DNA of 64,000 nucleotides, from assembly GCA_025765615.1 (NCBI GenBank), contig JAIVFJ010000121.1, forward strand, positions 62,001 through 126,000, given 5' to 3'. The stretch's first letter is position 1. Each line of letters begins with the position of its first letter. This document shows, piece after piece, positions 1 to 10,150 of the stretch. Under the pieces are notes generated by a model. It made no database searches, was not told the DNA's origin, and worked only from the letters and a program-made list of their open reading frames with translations. The stretch is from Zopfochytrium polystomum. Its lineage: Eukaryota > Chytridiomycota > Chytridiomycetes > Chytridiales > Chytridiaceae. The position numbers and the translations under genes are program-made.

Positions 1-574
1 GGGCTGATTTTCACACTCACTGAATATTAGTGTCGATATCCGCAGCTTGTAGTGGTTTTGCGGAGGGCAACTCTGATCCCTGTTGCGCCAACTTGACTTT
101 CACGCTCATTCAAACAACACGTGCCATTCAAACAGCGCACGAAAATGTAAAAAATCAAGCACGTGCTCCAAGAGCACCTTTTTTGTTGCCTGGTGGTGCA
201 GATAGCGGTAGGAGAGTGGCCCGCTGCACGAAGGGCAAGGTTTGAGTCGGCATAGACACGCTGCTCCACCTGTCCTCATAACTTCACTTCGCCGGTTTTT
301 TACTTTTCCGAGTTAAGGCATAGACGGCGGACGCGACGGGCAGAAGTTCGTCCTTTTTTGGGACTCATATCGATACCACTGCAAAACGGCTGAAAAGCAG
401 CAGACTTTTCGCCCATGGCCATGTATGGGTAGCTTGCAGAGCTAAAGAGGGTATGCATCCATCAGGAGCATGCATAAAATAAAAGCCGGTCTACTTTCAA
501 AACGAAAATGAAACGGATGTATTCGATCGATCGACAAAATTTCGATTTGCGAAAAGAGATTTCCAAAGATTGCG
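1..574. other. no supported gene
   Basis: I see no convincing coding region here. Open frames are short and look random. About 452-510 resembles 8565-8620 (shared words around 'ccatcaggagcat'), so the stretch belongs to the segmental duplication that links this end of the window with 7.6-11.7 kb. It would hold the promoter of the WW-repeat gene that starts at 575. Confidence 0.5.
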
Positions 575-1689
575 ATGGATGAGTCTGACACCCTGAACGG
601 TGGCTGTGCCATCGCTTGCGGTCCACCTGCCATCGCCGCCGTGCCGCCCGCCTCGTCGCTTCGGCTTCCCCACACCGTTGCGAGCACGATCTGCCACTAC
701 GCTCCTTCCCTGAGTGATGTCTTCACAATCGCGACTCTCTTTCGGCTCCCACGGTTGCAGGCACAAGCCTTGCTCCAGCTGCACGACGGATCCCTCGACC
801 GCGTCCGATCCCATGACGCTCTCGACCCTCCTCGCCAACCATCTGCCGCGAGATCGCGTTGGGGAACTGCACACCGAGCGTGCCATCGACTGCGCCGAGT
901 CTGTGGAGCTCCTCGAGTGGTGGAAGAACTCTTGGCTGCAGCTGCGGTACTCGGAGCATGCGATCGACGCGGCAAGCGAGAACGGGCGGATCCAGTTGCT
1001 GCAGTGGTGGAGAGACAGTGGGCTTCCGCTCAAGTACACTACCTTTGGAGTGGAAGCAGCATCAAGAAACGGCAGGGTTGACATCCTGCAGTGGTGGAAG
1101 GACAGCGGGCTCGAGATGAAATACGACGAGGCAGCGATGGATGATGCCAGCGGAAACGGCCAAGTTCTCGTGCTGCAGTGGTGGAAGGACAGCGGACTGC
1201 CTCTCAAGTATGAGAAAGCGATGCAAATGGCGTCGAGCGTCGGACACACAAACGTGTTGCAATGGTGGGTGGACAGCGGCCTGGACTTGAAGTATGACGG
1301 AAAAAGCAATGGACAAAGCCAGTGAGTACGGCCAAACAGCAGTGCTCCAGTGGTGGAAGGACAGCGGACTAATGCTCCAGTACACGAAACGGAGTCTCTT
1401 CGATGCTGCGTTCTCCTGTAAATTAAGAAGCCTGCAATGGTGGCGAGACAGCGGGCTCGACGTTGACTGGAACATTCCCCACTTTTTCGGCATGAATAGT
1501 GTCGAATTCTTGGACTGGTGGCTTGAGTCAGGTCTGCTTCGGGAGTGGGAAGAACAACAGCCAGACGCAAAGCAAGCCTTCATCAATCTTATGGACAAAT
1601 ATGGGGTTCTGCGTAGGTCCAACAAAGTGCAGAAGTGGTGGCGCGACCGTTACGGCCTGAGTGAGAGTGAATTGCCATACTCACGCTGA
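575..1689 (+). pseudogene. WW-repeat (F-box-like/ankyrin-like) gene, two frameshifts
   Basis: The ATG at 575 opens a frame with the family N-terminus (L-P-H-T-V-A-S-T-I, then I-A-T-L-F-R-L-P), which resembles an F-box helix set. Near 800-815 the homology moves to another frame, which runs through WW units such as LLQWWRDSG and ILQWWKDSG. Near 1296 it moves again; one G there looks extra, because removing it keeps the usual K-Y-x-E-K-A-M-D linker. The third frame ends at 1689 in a truncated-looking tail without the usual R-R-W-L-K-E-N-G-L cap. About nine WW units are visible. Family members are probably intracellular protein-binding scaffolds; the function is unproven. It is either a pseudogene or carries sequence errors. 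Confidence 0.75.
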
Positions 1690-1804
1690 TCAGCGTAATG
1701 CAAACTAAATGAATCTTCGAGGCGATGTTTTTTGCATCGGAGGACAACTCGGCCAGGCGGCTAGTCGACCAAATCCAACTTATCAATAAACTGGCAAGTC
1801 GAAA

Positions 1805-2290
1805 ATGAACTTCCACTCTGCCGTCATCTCGCTTCTCTGCTTTATGGTCGACGCCGTCTCGCAAGAGTTCTTCTTACTTTGGTGTTGCCTGCGCACGGCC
1901 CATATAACTTTTGACTAGTCGCATATCGCCAACAGCTGGCGTTTGGCATACTCCGAAAGCAAGAACGGCGTCGGTCATACCGACTCGGATCAATGGAGTA
2001 GGTTCCACACGGACACGACCCTAGGGGTGGTTCTGTCGCGAGACGCATGATCGGGCCGATCCTGGAGAACACAAAATACGGCTCACTTACGCTTGGCGAC
2101 TTTGGAGATTGCTCACGCACGAGTGCAGATCGGGAATGCATCGGTGCTCTGTACAATGACGGCCAGGGGTGGGCGCGATGCTTCAAGAACTGCCAAGACG
2201 AAACGCACCGCAGCCTCTACCGTCGGGTTTCTGGAATGGCGTGTCCCTTCGGAGCCGCAACAAACTGCAATTACGTCAGCGTGCGCGTCG
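1805..2290 (+). pseudogene. dead copy of the small secreted protein at 7753
   Basis: This is a clear but decayed paralogue of the intact gene at 7753-8271. The ATG at 1805 is followed by a hydrophobic leader and E-F-F-L-L-W-C-C-L-R-T. An in-frame TAG follows near 1916, and there is a frame change near 2045. The best-kept block is the later one (G-S-L-T-L-G-D-F-G-D-C-S-R-T and R-E-C-I-G-A-L-Y), which continues to about 2200. The 3' end drifts out of alignment. Stops plus a frameshift make it non-functional. Confidence 0.8.
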
Positions 2291-2397
2291 TGATTTTCGC
2301 TGATCTATCTTCATCTTCGACAGGACTTGACGGGAGGATGAGGGACTGGATCATCATCACACCACGAAAAACGAAACTTGGAATGGGCGTGGCTTTT

Positions 2398-3446
2398 TTA
2401 TTCGATCTGTAAAAGCCCATTTTCCTCAAACCACCTCCTAGCCGCAGACTTTCGTCCAAGCCTGTCCACATATGACCTCGTGTACTTGAACTCCAAGCCG
2501 CTGTCCTTCCACCACTGCAGCGCCGCGACGTTCCCCGACCGAATAGCCGTATCAATGGGCTTTTCAGAGTACTGTAGCGGGGTAAGATCTCGCCAGAATC
2601 CGAGCGTCTCAACGTCTCCGCACGAGCTCGCTCGCACCAAGCACCGCCCGTAGCCGATCAGCTTGACGTTGTTCTCTTTGAGCCACAGCAGGACTGGCCT
2701 GCTAGCTCCCCAGATGTAGGACTCTGAATACTTGAGCTCCAAACCGCTTTTCGTCCACCACTCTAAGCGGTCAAATTGCCCCCATAAGATCGCGCGACTG
2801 AATGCAAGAGGTGTATATGTCACAGGGAGCCCGCTTTCTTTCCACCACTGCAAGACCTCAACCCAGCTGGCTCTGTCCAAGCAATACGCTTCTGCAGGCA
2901 GCTTGACGCCGCTTTCCCGCCACCACTGCAAAATAGCAACGTGGCCCCTGCTGCTTCCAAGATGGTGGTCGTGCACCTCATCGGGAACTCGCTCTGTCGC
3001 CACCACTCGAGCACCGCAATGTTCCCTTTGGCGCTGGCATAGGATAGCGCGTCGTTCACCTCGCTCCAGTTGACGACGCCGGTGTTCTTCCACCACTCGA
3101 GAACGTGGACGTGGCCGAATCTGCAGGCCTCCAGGACGGCATGATGTGGCTCCCTTTCAAAAGACGGGTACAACTGCGGGCGCAGTTGGCGATAGCGCTC
3201 GAGTCGGTTCAGGAGCTCGACGTAGCCGCAACTGCTGGCATGTTTGAACGCTGAACGCACGAGAGCGAAGAATGCGTAGGCTGAGACAGACTCTAGGCGG
3301 AAGAGGGATGCAAGGTCATACCGATCCCGAGCGTTGAGGTAGGCGGCGATGTCGGTGGCGATGTGGGAGGGGATAATCATCTGAAGAGCCAAGGATGAGG
3401 CTGAGTTGCGTTTCGACGATTGATTTGCTGTGTCTCTCTTTCCCAC
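2398..3446 (-). pseudogene. WW-repeat protein gene, one frameshift
   Basis: Reading leftwards from an ATG at 3446 (or the inner ATG before I-I-P-S-H-I-A-T), the N-terminus has the F-box-like P-S-H-I-A-T-D-I-A-A-Y-L and L-A-S-L-F-R-L-E-S motifs. WW units follow (VLEWWKNTG, VLEWWRQSE). Near 2956-2964 the homology shifts frame and continues with ILQWWRESG, VLQWWKESG and ALQWWKDSG to the family cap (A-R-R-W-F-E-E-N-G-L) and a TAA at 2398. The span is one base short of a multiple of three, so one indel explains the break. The closest relative is the intact gene at 54272-55285, which shares the P-S-H-I-A-T start and the R-C-L-V-R-A-S block. Confidence 0.75.
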
Positions 3447-3479
3447 AGCGGTGAACTGAGTTCCGTTCTGACACTTTGT

Positions 3480-3870
3480 GGTCGTTACCGTCGTGCTATC
3501 AACAAGCCAAGTCCGGAGCAGTTTTGGTGCTCCAATTGTTGACGACCACCTGATTGTCTTTGTTTACCGACGCCGAAGTGCTATACAAGGAAGCTAAATC
3601 GGCGATATCGGGCGAGTAGTAGCAGCCGCCGTCGGTCCCAACGAAAGCGGGGGGTAATCCGGCGAGCAGCGACATCTTGGTAAACTGAGTACACAACACC
3701 GACCTAGGTTGATCCGGGACCGTACGCCGTTCCAGCTACAGCGAATATGTCACTGGACGTGAAGGTCGACGAGAAGGACCCTGTTCCGCTCTTTGAAGGA
3801 GCGCAGGTTGAGGTGGAGCAAGAGCTTCGGGGCGGAGGAAGCGGAGCCGAAATGGAGAGTTTTCGTTTGT
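3480..3870 (-). pseudogene. relic of a GPI-like surface-protein gene
   Basis: On the minus strand this matches the decayed copy at 11112-11730, and more distantly the intact gene at 12156. The recognisable block is D-G-G-C-Y-Y-S-P-D-I followed by V-N-K-D-N-Q-V-V-V. DNA identity to the 11 kb copy is visible over about 3540-3640 and 3760-3830. No frame spans the whole block and the start is gone. Confidence 0.65.
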
Positions 3871-4382
3871 TCTGTTTTCAAGACTGTTGCAGCTCAGAGT
3901 GGTGCGGGCAACTGCCCGCTGGGAACATTGTGGGCCGCAACCGAGTCTTCACTACGATGAAATATCGATGTTCGTAGTACAGCGGACACCGTCTTCAACG
4001 TCAGCGGCGGCGGATACGGATGCGTGGAGTGTGCGGCGGGCCTACGTCGCCTTCCCTTCGGCGGCCGTCGCCTCCTCCGACGGCCTTCGAATCATCCCTC
4101 CTCCTTTACAAACAGCTCCATCGTCCATGGCCGTGCGACCGCCAGCTCCTTTGGCGTTTTTGAATCCGCCAAACGCCACCTCGTCCCACTTTGTTCCAGA
4201 GTACAACGCCTCGTGGTCGCGCATCAGCAGCGTCTCCCCGCGCCAGCTAGCTCAAATTCATGGAAAACGCCTGGCTTCGTTTGCAGTCTGTGCAATAACT
4301 GAGAAGAAAATTATCAAGCGGAAAGCGGTTGAGGATAAGCTACTTTTGTTCCTAGTTCTTCCTGCAGGGTTCGATTTATTGG

Positions 4383-4420
<38 letters not shown>

Positions 4421-4520
4421 TCACACACACACGCACACACGCAATACAATGTGTGCACTTTCGCTGTGAAATTGTGCATGAAGTTTCACCCATCGAATCG
4501 CCACCACACCACACCTATTT
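3871..4520. other. no supported gene
   Basis: Open frames here are driven by composition and by the dinucleotide repeat at 4385-4443. Nothing resembles a known protein. The stretch lies downstream of the minus-strand gene at 4521-5194. Confidence 0.5.
4385..4443. repeat. (AC)n microsatellite
   Basis: A nearly pure AC dinucleotide run, with a few TC and GC interruptions near its right end. Confidence 0.95.
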
Positions 4521-5194
4521 CTACTTTTTCCGTCCACCACCGCTCGCCGGCTTGGTCGCTTTCTTTGCCGCCGGAGCCGCCGCAGTCGATTTGGCCGCCG
4601 GCTTCGCCGTCCTCGCGGATTGAGTGCTGCCGGCTGCACCCTTGCCAGCAGCCGTCTTCGGGCTCCCCGAGTCCGCCGACTTCTTTCCTGCACATCCAGC
4701 CGCACGTCGGAAGAGGTCACCAACGTCGCGCCTAATCAGCTTGCACGCGTCGGCCGGGATGTGATTCTTGACCAGCACCTCCTTGTTGAAGTTGGCCCAA
4801 GTTTTTGTCAGCCCCGACGAGCCTTCCGTGTGCTTGACCATATCCACGTGCCCGTCGTTGTGAAACCCAGGGATCTTGTCAGTGTTTATCTTGAGGACGC
4901 CGGCATTGTCGCCGTCCTTGTTGATCTGCTGGGCGCGCTTCTTGTCAGTGGTGGTGGAGATGTACTGCGAGTCAGTCCAGCCGTCGGTGTGGTCGGAGGG
5001 AGAGCGGTGGGTGGAGCCGGGGTTTGGGCGTTGAGGCCATTGGTGCGCCAGGTCTGGGCTTCGTTGGAGTTGATGGCGCGGTAGAGATGGCCGGGGTCGG
5101 GGCTGGGGCGAGCGAGAGTGGAGGAGAGTTGGAGGAGGAGGAGGAGCACGAGAAAGGAGGCCGAGGGGAGGAGGAGGAGGATGGGGGGGCGCAT
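4521..5194 (-). CDS. secreted ADP-ribosyltransferase-like protein with Lys/Ala-rich tail (frameshifted)
   Basis: The ATG at 5194 is followed by a strong signal peptide (a Leu-rich stretch ending near T-L-A-R-P). The mature part opens with L-Y-R-A-I, then Y-I-S-T-T-T-D, then N-K-E-V-L-V and H-I-P-A-D-A. That order fits the ART fold: the Y-R strand, the S-T-S/T-like motif and the catalytic loop. However, the usual Q/E-x-E reads N-K-E, so activity is doubtful. The two halves lie in different frames joined near 4990-5010; no GT-AG intron fits, so a one-base indel is likely. The last 45 or so residues are a Lys/Ala/Pro-rich, H1-like tail ending in G-G-G-R-K-K. It could instead be another secreted fold. 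The target is unknown. Confidence 0.45.
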
Positions 5195-5744
5195 TGTGGA
5201 AAGATGGGCGTCAATGAAAGTTAACTTCTGCTTACCCTTTATATATCATTGCTGGGGGTTCACGCGGCGTTGAGAGAGGCGTTCCCACAGAGCGCATTGA
5301 GGAGAGGTGATGCTCAAGCAGTGGAAGACACGTGGGCCGCAACCGAGTATTCATTAAGAATGAAGCATCGGAGTCCTTAGCCCAGCGGAAACCGGCTTCA
5401 TCGGCGGCGGAGACGAAGTAGTGCTCAGCCAAACGCTCCAAAGAAACACATTAAAATTTAGAAAAGCTCTTTCAAAGCGATTGGGCGAAGGAGCTGATTA
5501 AGCACAGGCAGGGTTGAGCATCTTGATAGGTTTGATCAAGTGTCCACCTTTTAGGTCTCTGGTTGTCTCGTTATGTCAAAAATGTTTTATTTTATTTTAT
5601 TTTTTGTAATTTTTTTTCCCCGCTGCTCTGTTTCGATCAATAAGATGAAATTGACTGGACCTTTCTATTTTACGGATCGGCGGATTGGGTTGGTTCGAGG
5701 CCGGCCTCTTCAATGTTGAGATGGTTAGAAACGCTCCCCACGAA
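5195..5744. other. intergenic, AT-rich tract
   Basis: No gene is supported. 5575-5630 is an AT-rich, pyrimidine-rich tract ('tattttattttatt' type). It lies between the start of the minus-strand ART-like gene and the permease relic. Confidence 0.5.
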
Positions 5745-6110
5745 AATGTCGCATTTGGGCGTAGACTTACACTTCACTTCCGCGTGTATAGATTATCGGA
5801 ACCGGCATCTTATTCTTTCCTACGCTGGGTCGCCTGGAGCGTCGCTTCTTTTGTGGATTCTCGGCGTGTTTGTTGCTGCCGCGGGACTGCGGTCGTTTTC
5901 CGAGCTTGGAACAACGGTGAGCGCAAAATGCCACCTTTTTTCCTTTCCCGAAAAGGGGCTGACGAAGACCAGCTCCGCCGTTTACCAATACCTTTTCGCA
6001 TTACACGGTCTCATCATCCTCCGTGATGCTGGTCTCGCGAATCGCCCTCATCGTCTTTCGAAACTATGTCAACTACGCAATTTACGGCCCCACGCACCTC
6101 ACATCAACAT
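5745..6110 (+). pseudogene. amino-acid permease-like relic (APC/LAT type)
   Basis: One frame reads Y-A-G-S-P-G-A-S-L-L-L-W-I-L-G-V and then S-F-S-E-L-G-T-T. This matches the helix-2/3 region of L-type amino-acid permeases, where S-P-G-A-x-L-L-x-W and E-L-G-T are typical. A GTGAGC donor follows at about 5918. Further on, in another frame, is L-I-V-F-R-N-Y-V-N-Y-A-I-Y-G-P-T-H-L, like a later part of the same family. The rest of a permease (about 500 residues) is absent, so this is a fragment. Family assignment is tentative. Confidence 0.35.
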
Positions 6111-6329
6111 CGTGTCCGTTCCAATCGCCGTGCACCTGAACTCTGTCGTTACCGTCCAATTCATAAAAACTCCTTCGTTTGCTGTTCCGCTACGGTCATT
6201 TGATCGACCACCTCGCCGACACCAACGCGATAAAGCCATCCCTATGAACGACTGTCAGGACAACGACAGCACCAGAATCAGCTCCCCCCCCGAAAACGCC
6301 ATTAGCGTCCTCAACGAATCATGCCCGCC

Positions 6330-6640
6330 ATCGCTCGTAAAGAGATACGCATCGTTCAACAGTCCATCAATTCGCCGGGCAGACGCTCCTGTACGATCCT
6401 ATCCTCGTCATCAAAACGAACCAAAATTGGGTGGCCCTATACGGTGAGCCCGCCGCGGACGCCGTCATCGACGCAATCGCAACCTACAAGCGCCGTCGGA
6501 CGCAGGCCCGCCGGGACGTTGATGCGCCGGGGATCGTGTGTCGAAATCGCCTTTTGCGGGCTTTTGCAGAGCCGAGGTGGCAGAGACGCATCCGGAGGTG
6601 TTTGTGTTTAAGCGATCCTCTGCGGATAATCTGAGTGGAA
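6330..6640 (+). other. unrecognised open stretch
   Basis: One frame stays open across about 300 bases, with a protein-like composition (L-L-Y-D-P-I-L-V-I-K-T-N and W-V-A-L-Y-G-E-P-A-A-D-A-V). It has no ATG in a good position and no recognised family. It could be an exon or a relic of the gene that gave the permease-like fragment upstream. Confidence 0.25.
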
Positions 6641-7607
6641 TCCCCTTCGGATGGGCGGTCATTATTTACACATTTAGCACCGAGCACATGGGAGTGTTGG
6701 TGTTCGACTTTCTTGTCATGTAAATCGGTCACCGCTGGAGCTCGTTGGTGCTGTTGTTCTTCTGAAGACAATACAGAGTGTTTCGATGGCTTGCCTGGTC
6801 GTGATCAGGAGAAAAAACGAACACGGCGCTCACACTTGTGCACTGAGTTTCACTGATGTAAGAGATTCATTCGAAAACGTGATTGCCGAATATGTGTGAG
6901 GAGTTCGAAAAAAAAGCTCCAGATCCAAACTGCCAACACTTGTCGATCCTCACTCTACCAAAGCCAGAAGCAAGGTCAAGGCCGTCACAGTGCCAAAAAA
7001 GTGCCCAGATGCTCGCCCTCGCCGATCGCGCCGCGCTCAAGGTTGTCCCGTTCACAACCACCACCGTCCCAACCCTCCTCTTACAGAACGCTGTCCCAAA
7101 CGCCGACGACGACTGCACGACAGGCCCGCTGCAATCCCCGCTCACCCACGTCGAGGCGGCCAGCGCCCCCTTCACCGGTCGACCTCGAGGACGGGGAACT
7201 TCCCCCGCCTCCTGGTTTTTCGCAAGAAATCGAGCCAAAAAAGGAAAGTGGCCGTCGCCCAAAACGGAAGGTGGAAGGCAAGACCGCCAAACACGCGACA
7301 TGTGCGGCAACACTTTCGCTTCAACGGCGCGAGGTTGTGGCTGAAGTGGCACAACAAGTCTTATCGCGCAGCCACGGAGCGCATGAATGCACGCAAGCTG
7401 CTCGGAGATGAGCACGTGAGCTGCTGCACCTTCGTGGTGCGCGTGCGTCGATGGTGCGCCACAACCGCGACGACTGTCTTCATATTCGCCCAGTTGGTCG
7501 TGGGCTTACTGGACTGTCTTCGTGGTGGTGGTCTGTCTCCGTCCCGTTCAATCCATCTATTCTTTTTTTTGGCCGCAAAGAACAACTGAAACGGCAATCC
7601 TTTCCTC
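6641..7607. other. no supported gene; upstream region of the secreted-protein gene
   Basis: Three overlapping plus-strand frames are open between 6883 and 7590, and parts look protein-like in turn (Pro/Lys-rich, then W-L-K-W-H-N-K-S-Y-R-A-A). No single frame or splice model holds them together, and I recognise no domain. This may be a decayed gene. Confidence 0.3.
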
Positions 7608-7616
7608 TATAAAAGG
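7608..7616 (+). promoter_or_regulatory. TATA box of the 7753 gene
   Basis: TATAAAAGG lies 137-145 bases before the ATG at 7753, with a C/T-rich stretch between them. This is a normal layout for a strongly expressed fungal gene. Confidence 0.7.
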
Positions 7617-7752
7617 GCGGGCCTTCGTTGCTTTTTTTCATTCTACTCAGTCCGCCCTCTCAACCCTTCCACCACTCCAACACAACAGCCATCAAAACCC
7701 ACCTCATCCTGAAAGACGGACCGCAGCCAAACAATCCGCTGACAACCCGACA

Positions 7753-8271
7753 ATGAAGTCCAATTGCGCTGTCGTCTTGATTCTCTGCCTCCTGCTCGTG
7801 CACGCCGCCTCGGCCGAGTTCTTCCTGCTTTGGCGGTGCCTGCGCACGGTCCACGTCGTCACCGAGGTCGGCGATCAGCAGTTCTCCACCAACTCCTGGC
7901 GCTTCGCCTACTCCGGACGCAAGAACGGCGATGACCTAACCGTCCAGGACAGCTGGAGCAAGTTCCACTCGGACACGTACGAAGACGTGTTCCTCTCGCG
8001 AGATGACATGATGGGGCCGATCAAGGACGACACTAGATACGGCCGGCTCACGCTCGGCGACTTTGGAGACTGCTCACGCACGAATGCCGATCGAGAATGC
8101 ATTGGCGCTCTGTACAAAGACGGCCAAGCTTGGGCGCGTTGCTTCAACAACTACCATGGTTGGACGTCCACGTACTTTGAGCCCATCGGGATACAGTTCG
8201 TCGATAACGTCTGCAGCCTGGAGGTCACGTGCTTTGTCCCTCCCGAGCCGTTGAACTGGGACAACGCCTGA
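7753..8271 (+). CDS. small secreted protein, family unknown
   Basis: A 172-residue intronless frame. I chose the ATG at 7753 because it sits directly before a signal peptide (M-K-S-N-C-A-V-V-L-I-L-C-L-L-L, cut near A-S-A); upstream in-frame sequence is not protein-like. The mature part begins E-F-F-L-L-W-R-C-L-R-T. It has about seven cysteines, including C-S-R-T-N-A-D-R-E-C and V-C-S-L-E-V-T-C, so disulfides are likely. It ends P-E-P-L-N-W-D-N-A. A TATA box lies at 7608. A dead copy lies at 1805-2290. I do not recognise the fold. An extracellular role is inferred only from the signal peptide. Confidence 0.8.
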   Translation: MKSNCAVVLILCLLLVHAASAEFFLLWRCLRTVHVVTEVGDQQFSTNSWRFAYSGRKNGDDLTVQDSWSKFHSDTYEDVFLSRDDMMGPIKDDTRYGRLTLGDFGDCSRTNADRECIGALYKDGQAWARCFNNYHGWTSTYFEPIGIQFVDNVCSLEVTCFVPPEPLNWDNA

Positions 8272-8779
8272 GCAACGGAGTGCATTCGCAAGAAGGTGAA
8301 AGAGAGAGCCGGCGGGAGCTCCCCGGGCGGTCTCTTGTCTCTTTCCGCATCGCTTCCTCGCGTCGTGCGATTGTAACTTTTTCTCATCTTCTGATCTGAT
8401 AAGCCATGGAATATGTGTTCCCATGTGCCTGGCAAAATTCTCCTCATTTTACCATTCTCCTTCTTCCTCATGTTACTGTGCAGGGTCTATCCTTTCTCTC
8501 TCACCGAAACCAGTTAAACACAAATCCTAACCAAAACGTCCCGCTATGAAAGCAATGAATATGAATCCATCAGGAGCATTCCTGACCGATGTAAGAGCCG
8601 CTCTAGTGTCAGAAAAAAAAACATGATCGTTCTCTCCGTTGTTGTGCTCTTTTTTTTTTTTTCGTCAACCCGCGACTTCATGAACACAAAACCATCGAAG
8701 AGATCGAGATGGACAAGTGTGACGCCCGGTTTGGTTGCTGCGGCATCTTTGATCGTTCTGCGAAAGCACACAATGTCCT
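8272..8779. other. 3' flank, no supported gene
   Basis: The stretch holds the 3' region of the secreted-protein gene and a poly-T tract at about 8650-8662. About 8565-8620 resembles 452-510. No gene is supported. Confidence 0.5.
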
Positions 8780-8925
8780 CACACCACCACCCTCCCGCAG
8801 ATTTCCTTCCAAGCGTGCCCACATACCACAGCGTGTACTTGAATTCAAGAGGCTGTCCTTCAACCACTGCAGCGCCGCAACGTTGCCCGATAGAATGTCG
8901 AAAAGCGCGGCTGCTGCTGCCTTCC
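8780..8925 (-). pseudogene. 3'-end relic of a WW-repeat gene
   Basis: About 145 bases match the 3' end of the WW-repeat gene at 2398-3446 (compare 2438-2560). They encode fragments of the last WW unit (S-G-N-V-A-A-L-Q-W) and the cap. Frames are broken and the rest of the gene is missing, so this is a leftover of the segmental duplication. Confidence 0.7.
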
Positions 8926-9194
8926 CCCAGCACACATACAATGGAAGAAATCGGTACATGATTGTCCCGTCCTTTCAGAACGACCCGAAGCTCATCAAGG
9001 TTTGTTAAGTGGTGTTTTTTGTGCATGTGCGTGTGCGTGTGTGTGTGGGCGTGAGTGTAAACGTGTGCGTGAGTGTCTGTGCGAGGAGCGCACAGCTCTC
9101 GTTGTACATTGGTAGGGAGTGACTGCAGACCGTAGCCGACGATTTTTCTTTCTTTACCTGTAAACGCAAATAAGGGTTTGGTTCCGACGACCCC

Positions 9195-9655
9195 GGACGC
9201 GCTGACTGCAACAATCTTAATTGCCATCGTTTCAAAAAGAATGGGGCAGTCTCGGCGGTGCACGCCAAGATGTGCCCGACGGCGGGGTAAATATGAACGG
9301 CAACTGTACGCACGACTGGCTGTTCAGGCAAGTTTCGAAAGTTACGCATCACGGCGGCGCAGGAAAGGCGTTGGCCGGACTGATGGCTGGGAAGCCTAAA
9401 GCTTTGGTGAGTCGCGTGTGTTGTCCCACTGCTCACAACAGCTATCAAACGTTTCCAAACGCCTAAAAAGGGGAGCCATTATCGCGTCCATTCAATCCCA
9501 TCCCCATCAAAAACCTCACCGCCGCCCTCCGCCCGTCCGCCTTCCAGTTCTGCTTCGCCCCAGCCGCAATACAAGCTGCCGCGCTCGCCGGCGCCCGCAT
9601 CGCCGCCGGAAAGTGCGCCACCACCGCAGCTTCCACCCGCCTCCATGTGCTGAAA
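9195..9655 (+). pseudogene. sterol 3-beta-glucosyltransferase-like fragment
   Basis: One frame reads W-G-S-L-G-G, then N-C-T-H-D-W-L-F, then H-H-G-G-A-G-K-A-L-A-G-L and A-G-K-P. This is the UDP-glucose-binding C-terminal signature of GT28/UGT80-type sterol glucosyltransferases (ATG26 family). A GTGAGT donor follows at about 9407. After it, another frame gives P-I-P-I-K-N-L-T-A-A-L and F-C-F-A-P-A-A, matching the stretch after the motif in that family. Upstream, I-V-S-K sits in yet another frame. Only about 120 of some 1,000 residues are present, so this is a fragment. The full enzyme makes steryl glucosides on membranes. Confidence 0.5.
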
Positions 9656-9888
9656 CGGCCGAATTCGTCCTCGCGAGCCGCAACGGCACGCTCTCTCGGA
9701 GGCCCCCGTCCACCACCAGCGCCATCGTCGTCACGGCCCTCTCGCACGCCTGCGCCGCGAACTCTTCGCAATCACCCCGCAGCTCATCATCCTCCAGCGA
9801 GGCGCCGGATACTGGACCGCGAGGATCGGCGAGGCGCCACGGTGTGGACCGGATGCACCGCGGTGTTCGACAAAAGCGATTTCACGAT

Positions 9889-10150
9889 GGGTGAGTCTGA
9901 CTGTTTGGTGGCTGTGCCGTCGCTTACGGTCCACCAGCTGTCGCCACCCCGCCGCCCGCCTCGTCGCTTCGGCTTCCCCACACCGTTGCGAGCACGATCT
10001 GCCACTACGCTCCTTCCCTGAGTGATGTCTTCACGATCGCGACCCTCTTTCGGCTCCCACAGTTGCAGGCACACGCCTTGCTCCAGCCACTCCTCCCACT
10101 CCATCTGCCCGACGCGGCAAGCGAGAGCGGGCGGATTCAGTTGCAGTAGC
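9889..10150 (+). pseudogene. 5'-end relic of the 575-1689 WW-repeat gene
   Basis: DNA identity to 575-790 is high (the S-D-V-F-T-I-A-T-L-F-R-L-P region). It then jumps to match about 967-1000, so an internal piece was deleted. The frame stops soon after the start. It lies downstream of the sterol-glucosyltransferase-like fragment. Confidence 0.75.

Noticed and set aside
497..1570. Long antisense frame over the WW-repeat gene
   Set aside because: The repeated codons of the W-W core keep the opposite strand open; similar antisense frames occur under every family member. The plus strand carries the conserved protein.
6883..7589. Three overlapping frames suggesting a gene
   Set aside because: No single frame, splice model or recognised domain supports them; kept only as a possible decayed gene.
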